DNA from: Proteiniphilum sp. UBA5283
GTDB lineage: Bacteria; Bacteroidota; Bacteroidia; Bacteroidales; Dysgonomonadaceae
DNA length: 25,128 bases
Direction: 5' to 3'
Assembly: GCA_002408485.1 (NCBI GenBank)
Contig: DHSP01000068.1
Location: forward strand, 1,551 to 26,678
Below are positions 23,733 through 25,128 of the stretch, in pieces. The translations under genes were made by a program, and so were the position numbers. Positions within the stretch are counted from its first letter, which is position 1. Each line of letters begins with the position of its first letter. The notes below the pieces were generated by a model, which did not search any database, was not told where the DNA came from, and saw only the letters and a program-made list of their open reading frames with translations.

Positions 23733-24355
23733 ACAAACCGGAGAGAATGGCGGCAGTACTCCTCTCGTCATGCTATCTTGCACCCGTGGAATATTACAGC
23801 GCTCTTTTCAGGGCAGAAAAGGGCATTATTGAGATACACGACAACTATCAGAAACAGTCGTACCGTAATCGGTGCAACATTGCCGGAGCAAACGGAGTGC
23901 TTTCGTTGACTATTCCCGTGGTAAAACCTACCCAAACACAATGCAAGATGAAGGATATCCGTATTGCTGACCACGGAAACTGGCAGCACCTCCACTGGAA
24001 CGCCATCGTATCGGCCTACAACTCCACACCCTTCTTCCGGTATTACGAAGAGGATTTTCGCCCCTTTTTCACGAAAAGATTTGATTTCCTGCACGACTTC
24101 AACGAAGGGTTGAGACAGCTTATTTGCCGGTTGACCGGCATTGAAACGGCCGTTGTTTACACCACGGAGTATAACGAAACAATTGCACCCGGCCTCTATG
24201 ATCTGCGCGAGGCAATCCATCCCAAAAAAAAGCCGGATTGGGTCACACCCGTTTATTATCAGGTTTTTTCCTCCAAAAACGGTTTCATCCCGAATCTCAG
24301 CATCCTTGATCTGTTGTGTAACATGGGTAACGAAAGCCGGCTTTTCCTGATTTAA
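23729..24355 (+). CDS. WbqC-like family protein
   Basis: The 208-residue product resembles the WbqC-like family, seen in some glycan biosynthesis clusters and widespread in Bacteroidetes, whose biochemical role is not firmly known to me. Recognisable features are LLSSCYLAPVEYYSALF at the start, then YQKQSYRNRCNIAGANGVLSLTIPV, and HLHWNAIVSAYNSTPFFRYYEEDFRPFF, which contains several conserved aromatic and basic residues. The C-terminus has VYYQVF and NLSILDLLCNMG. There are no membrane segments or signal peptide. The open frame reaches back to 23597 inside lepB, but ATG 23729 overlaps the lepB TGA (ATGA), a classic coupled start, and gives a standard length; ATG 23747 is another option. It is the last gene of the dapB-lepB unit. 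Confidence 0.8.
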   Translation: MNKPERMAAVLLSSCYLAPVEYYSALFRAEKGIIEIHDNYQKQSYRNRCNIAGANGVLSLTIPVVKPTQTQCKMKDIRIADHGNWQHLHWNAIVSAYNSTPFFRYYEEDFRPFFTKRFDFLHDFNEGLRQLICRLTGIETAVVYTTEYNETIAPGLYDLREAIHPKKKPDWVTPVYYQVFSSKNGFIPNLSILDLLCNMGNESRLFLI

Positions 24356-24402
24356 TATTTTTCCACCTCTTTCTGCGGGACAAATGTTTTCGCCTGATGG
24401 GC

Positions 24403-24433
24403 TTGGAAATGCCTCGTTTTTCATGTACTTTTG
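24403..24433 (+). promoter_or_regulatory. Candidate gltX promoter
   Basis: TTG (24403-24405) and TACTTTTG (24426-24433) are separated by 20 bases, a good match to the Bacteroidetes -33/-7 pattern. It lies 99 bases before the gltX ATG and 47 bases after the WbqC-like stop. It is the best-spaced promoter candidate in the window. Confidence 0.6.
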
Positions 24434-24532
24434 CAGTTTGTAACGAATGTCTTTGGCAGCAAGCAACTATGGTACCATTCACGGTTATGGAAACAGACAG
24501 CCAGAAGAAGACCGATAATTATTTCAAAACAG

Positions 24533-25128
24533 ATGCAACATAAAACAAGAGTCCGTTTTGCACCCAGCCCGACAGGGCCTCTGCACATCGGGGGAGTGCG
24601 CACAGCACTCTATAATTACCTGTATGCCAAACAAGCGGACGGCGATTTCATTCTCCGCATAGAGGATACCGACTCCACGCGGTTTGTACCGGGTGCAGAA
24701 GAGTATATTCAGGAAGCTTTCAACTGGCTGGGACTCTCATTCGACGAAAGTCCCGAGAAGGGAGGAAAACATGGTCCGTACAGACAATCGGAGCGTAAAG
24801 AAATATACAAGCAATATGTTGAGGAGCTCCTGGATAAGGGGGCAGCCTACATTGCCTTTGACACTCCGGAGGAGCTGGATGCCAAGCGAAGTGAAATACC
24901 GAACTTCCAGTACGATGCCTCTACAAGGGAGTTGATGCGAAATTCCCTCACGCTTACAGCCGATGAGACACAATCGCTTGTAGCCGGCGGAACACAATAT
25001 GTGGTCCGCATCAAAATTGAACCCGGCCAGGACATCACCGTACGCGACATGATCCGCGGCGATGTGGTAATCAACTCGTCGGTGCTCGACGACAAAGTAA
25101 TTTACAAATCTTCGGACGAGCTGCCTAC
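24533..25128 (+). CDS. gltX: Glutamate-tRNA ligase, N-terminal part (cut by window end)
   Basis: GltX charges tRNA-Glu with glutamate. The frame opens at ATG 24533 and runs off the right edge without a stop, giving 198 residues of a protein of about 500. The class I synthetase motif of GltX is present: RFAPSPTGPLHIGGVRTALYNY (8-29), with the HIGH-equivalent His18-Ile-Gly-Gly21. This is followed by FILRIEDTDSTRFVPGAEEYI, with the glutamate-binding region, and KHGPYRQSERKEIY. The later part (VVRIKIEPGQDITVRDMIRGDV) matches the inserted acceptor-stem-binding domain. The KMSKS loop and anticodon-binding domain lie outside the window. No good Shine-Dalgarno precedes the ATG. Two short upstream frames (24447-24518 and 24469-24543) lie in the leader, but neither is convincing as a gene. 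Confidence 0.95.
   Translation, partial: MQHKTRVRFAPSPTGPLHIGGVRTALYNYLYAKQADGDFILRIEDTDSTRFVPGAEEYIQEAFNWLGLSFDESPEKGGKHGPYRQSERKEIYKQYVEELLDKGAAYIAFDTPEELDAKRSEIPNFQYDASTRELMRNSLTLTADETQSLVAGGTQYVVRIKIEPGQDITVRDMIRGDVVINSSVLDDKVIYKSSDELP

Noticed and set aside
23768..24466. A 232-codon minus-strand open frame opposite the WbqC-like gene
   Set aside because: The plus-strand gene has family motifs and a coupled start. The minus frame has no known features.

Overview
The window is a contiguous piece of a Bacteroidetes chromosome, most probably order Bacteroidales. Three things suggest this: a fused NuoCD inside a compact nuoA-B-CD-H-I-J-K-L-M-N cluster, repeated upstream sequences of the form TAnnTTTG (the Bacteroidetes -7 element), and mostly weak Shine-Dalgarno sites. 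A Dysgonomonadaceae-like anaerobe would fit, but the family assignment is a guess. Base composition looks close to 50% GC throughout and no stretch stands out as foreign.

Layout. Positions 1-9843 (+) hold a respiratory complex I operon. NuoA is cut by the left edge and is followed by nuoB, nuoCD, nuoH, nuoI, nuoJ, nuoK, nuoL, nuoM and nuoN. No nuoE, nuoF or nuoG lies among them, so the visible enzyme is the quinone and proton-pumping part without the NADH-oxidising module. Positions 9930-12461 (+) hold a two-gene potassium uptake unit (a TrkH/KtrB channel with a long N-terminal extension, and a single-RCK TrkA/KtrA regulator) with its own promoter. Positions 12515-14494 (-) hold queG and ruvB as a pair. 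Positions 14794-18035 (+) hold three overlapping genes for surface glycan export and modification: flippase, FkbM-type methyltransferase and family 2 glycosyltransferase. RNase R (18022-20166, -) meets this operon tail to tail with a 14 bp overlap. A divergent extended-SDR epimerase/dehydratase gene follows (20341-21354, +), then a dapB-lepB-WbqC-like operon (21522-24355, +), and finally the 5' part of gltX, cut by the right edge.

How the genes work together. The nuo cluster would couple oxidation of an unidentified donor to quinone reduction and ion export. The potassium system downstream uses the resulting membrane potential. The glycan trio and possibly the WbqC-like gene belong to the cell envelope, as does DapB (diaminopimelate for peptidoglycan and lysine); LepB matures exported proteins. 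The remaining genes (ruvB, queG, rnr, gltX) are housekeeping functions in DNA repair, tRNA modification, RNA turnover and tRNA charging.

I see no mobile element, CRISPR array, tRNA or rRNA, and no gene-free stretch over 300 bases. I do not see a clearly new multi-gene system. The observations most worth checking are the loss in NuoM of the lysine that is essential in its E. coli counterpart, the missing NADH module, and a palindrome flanked by direct repeats in the dapB leader.
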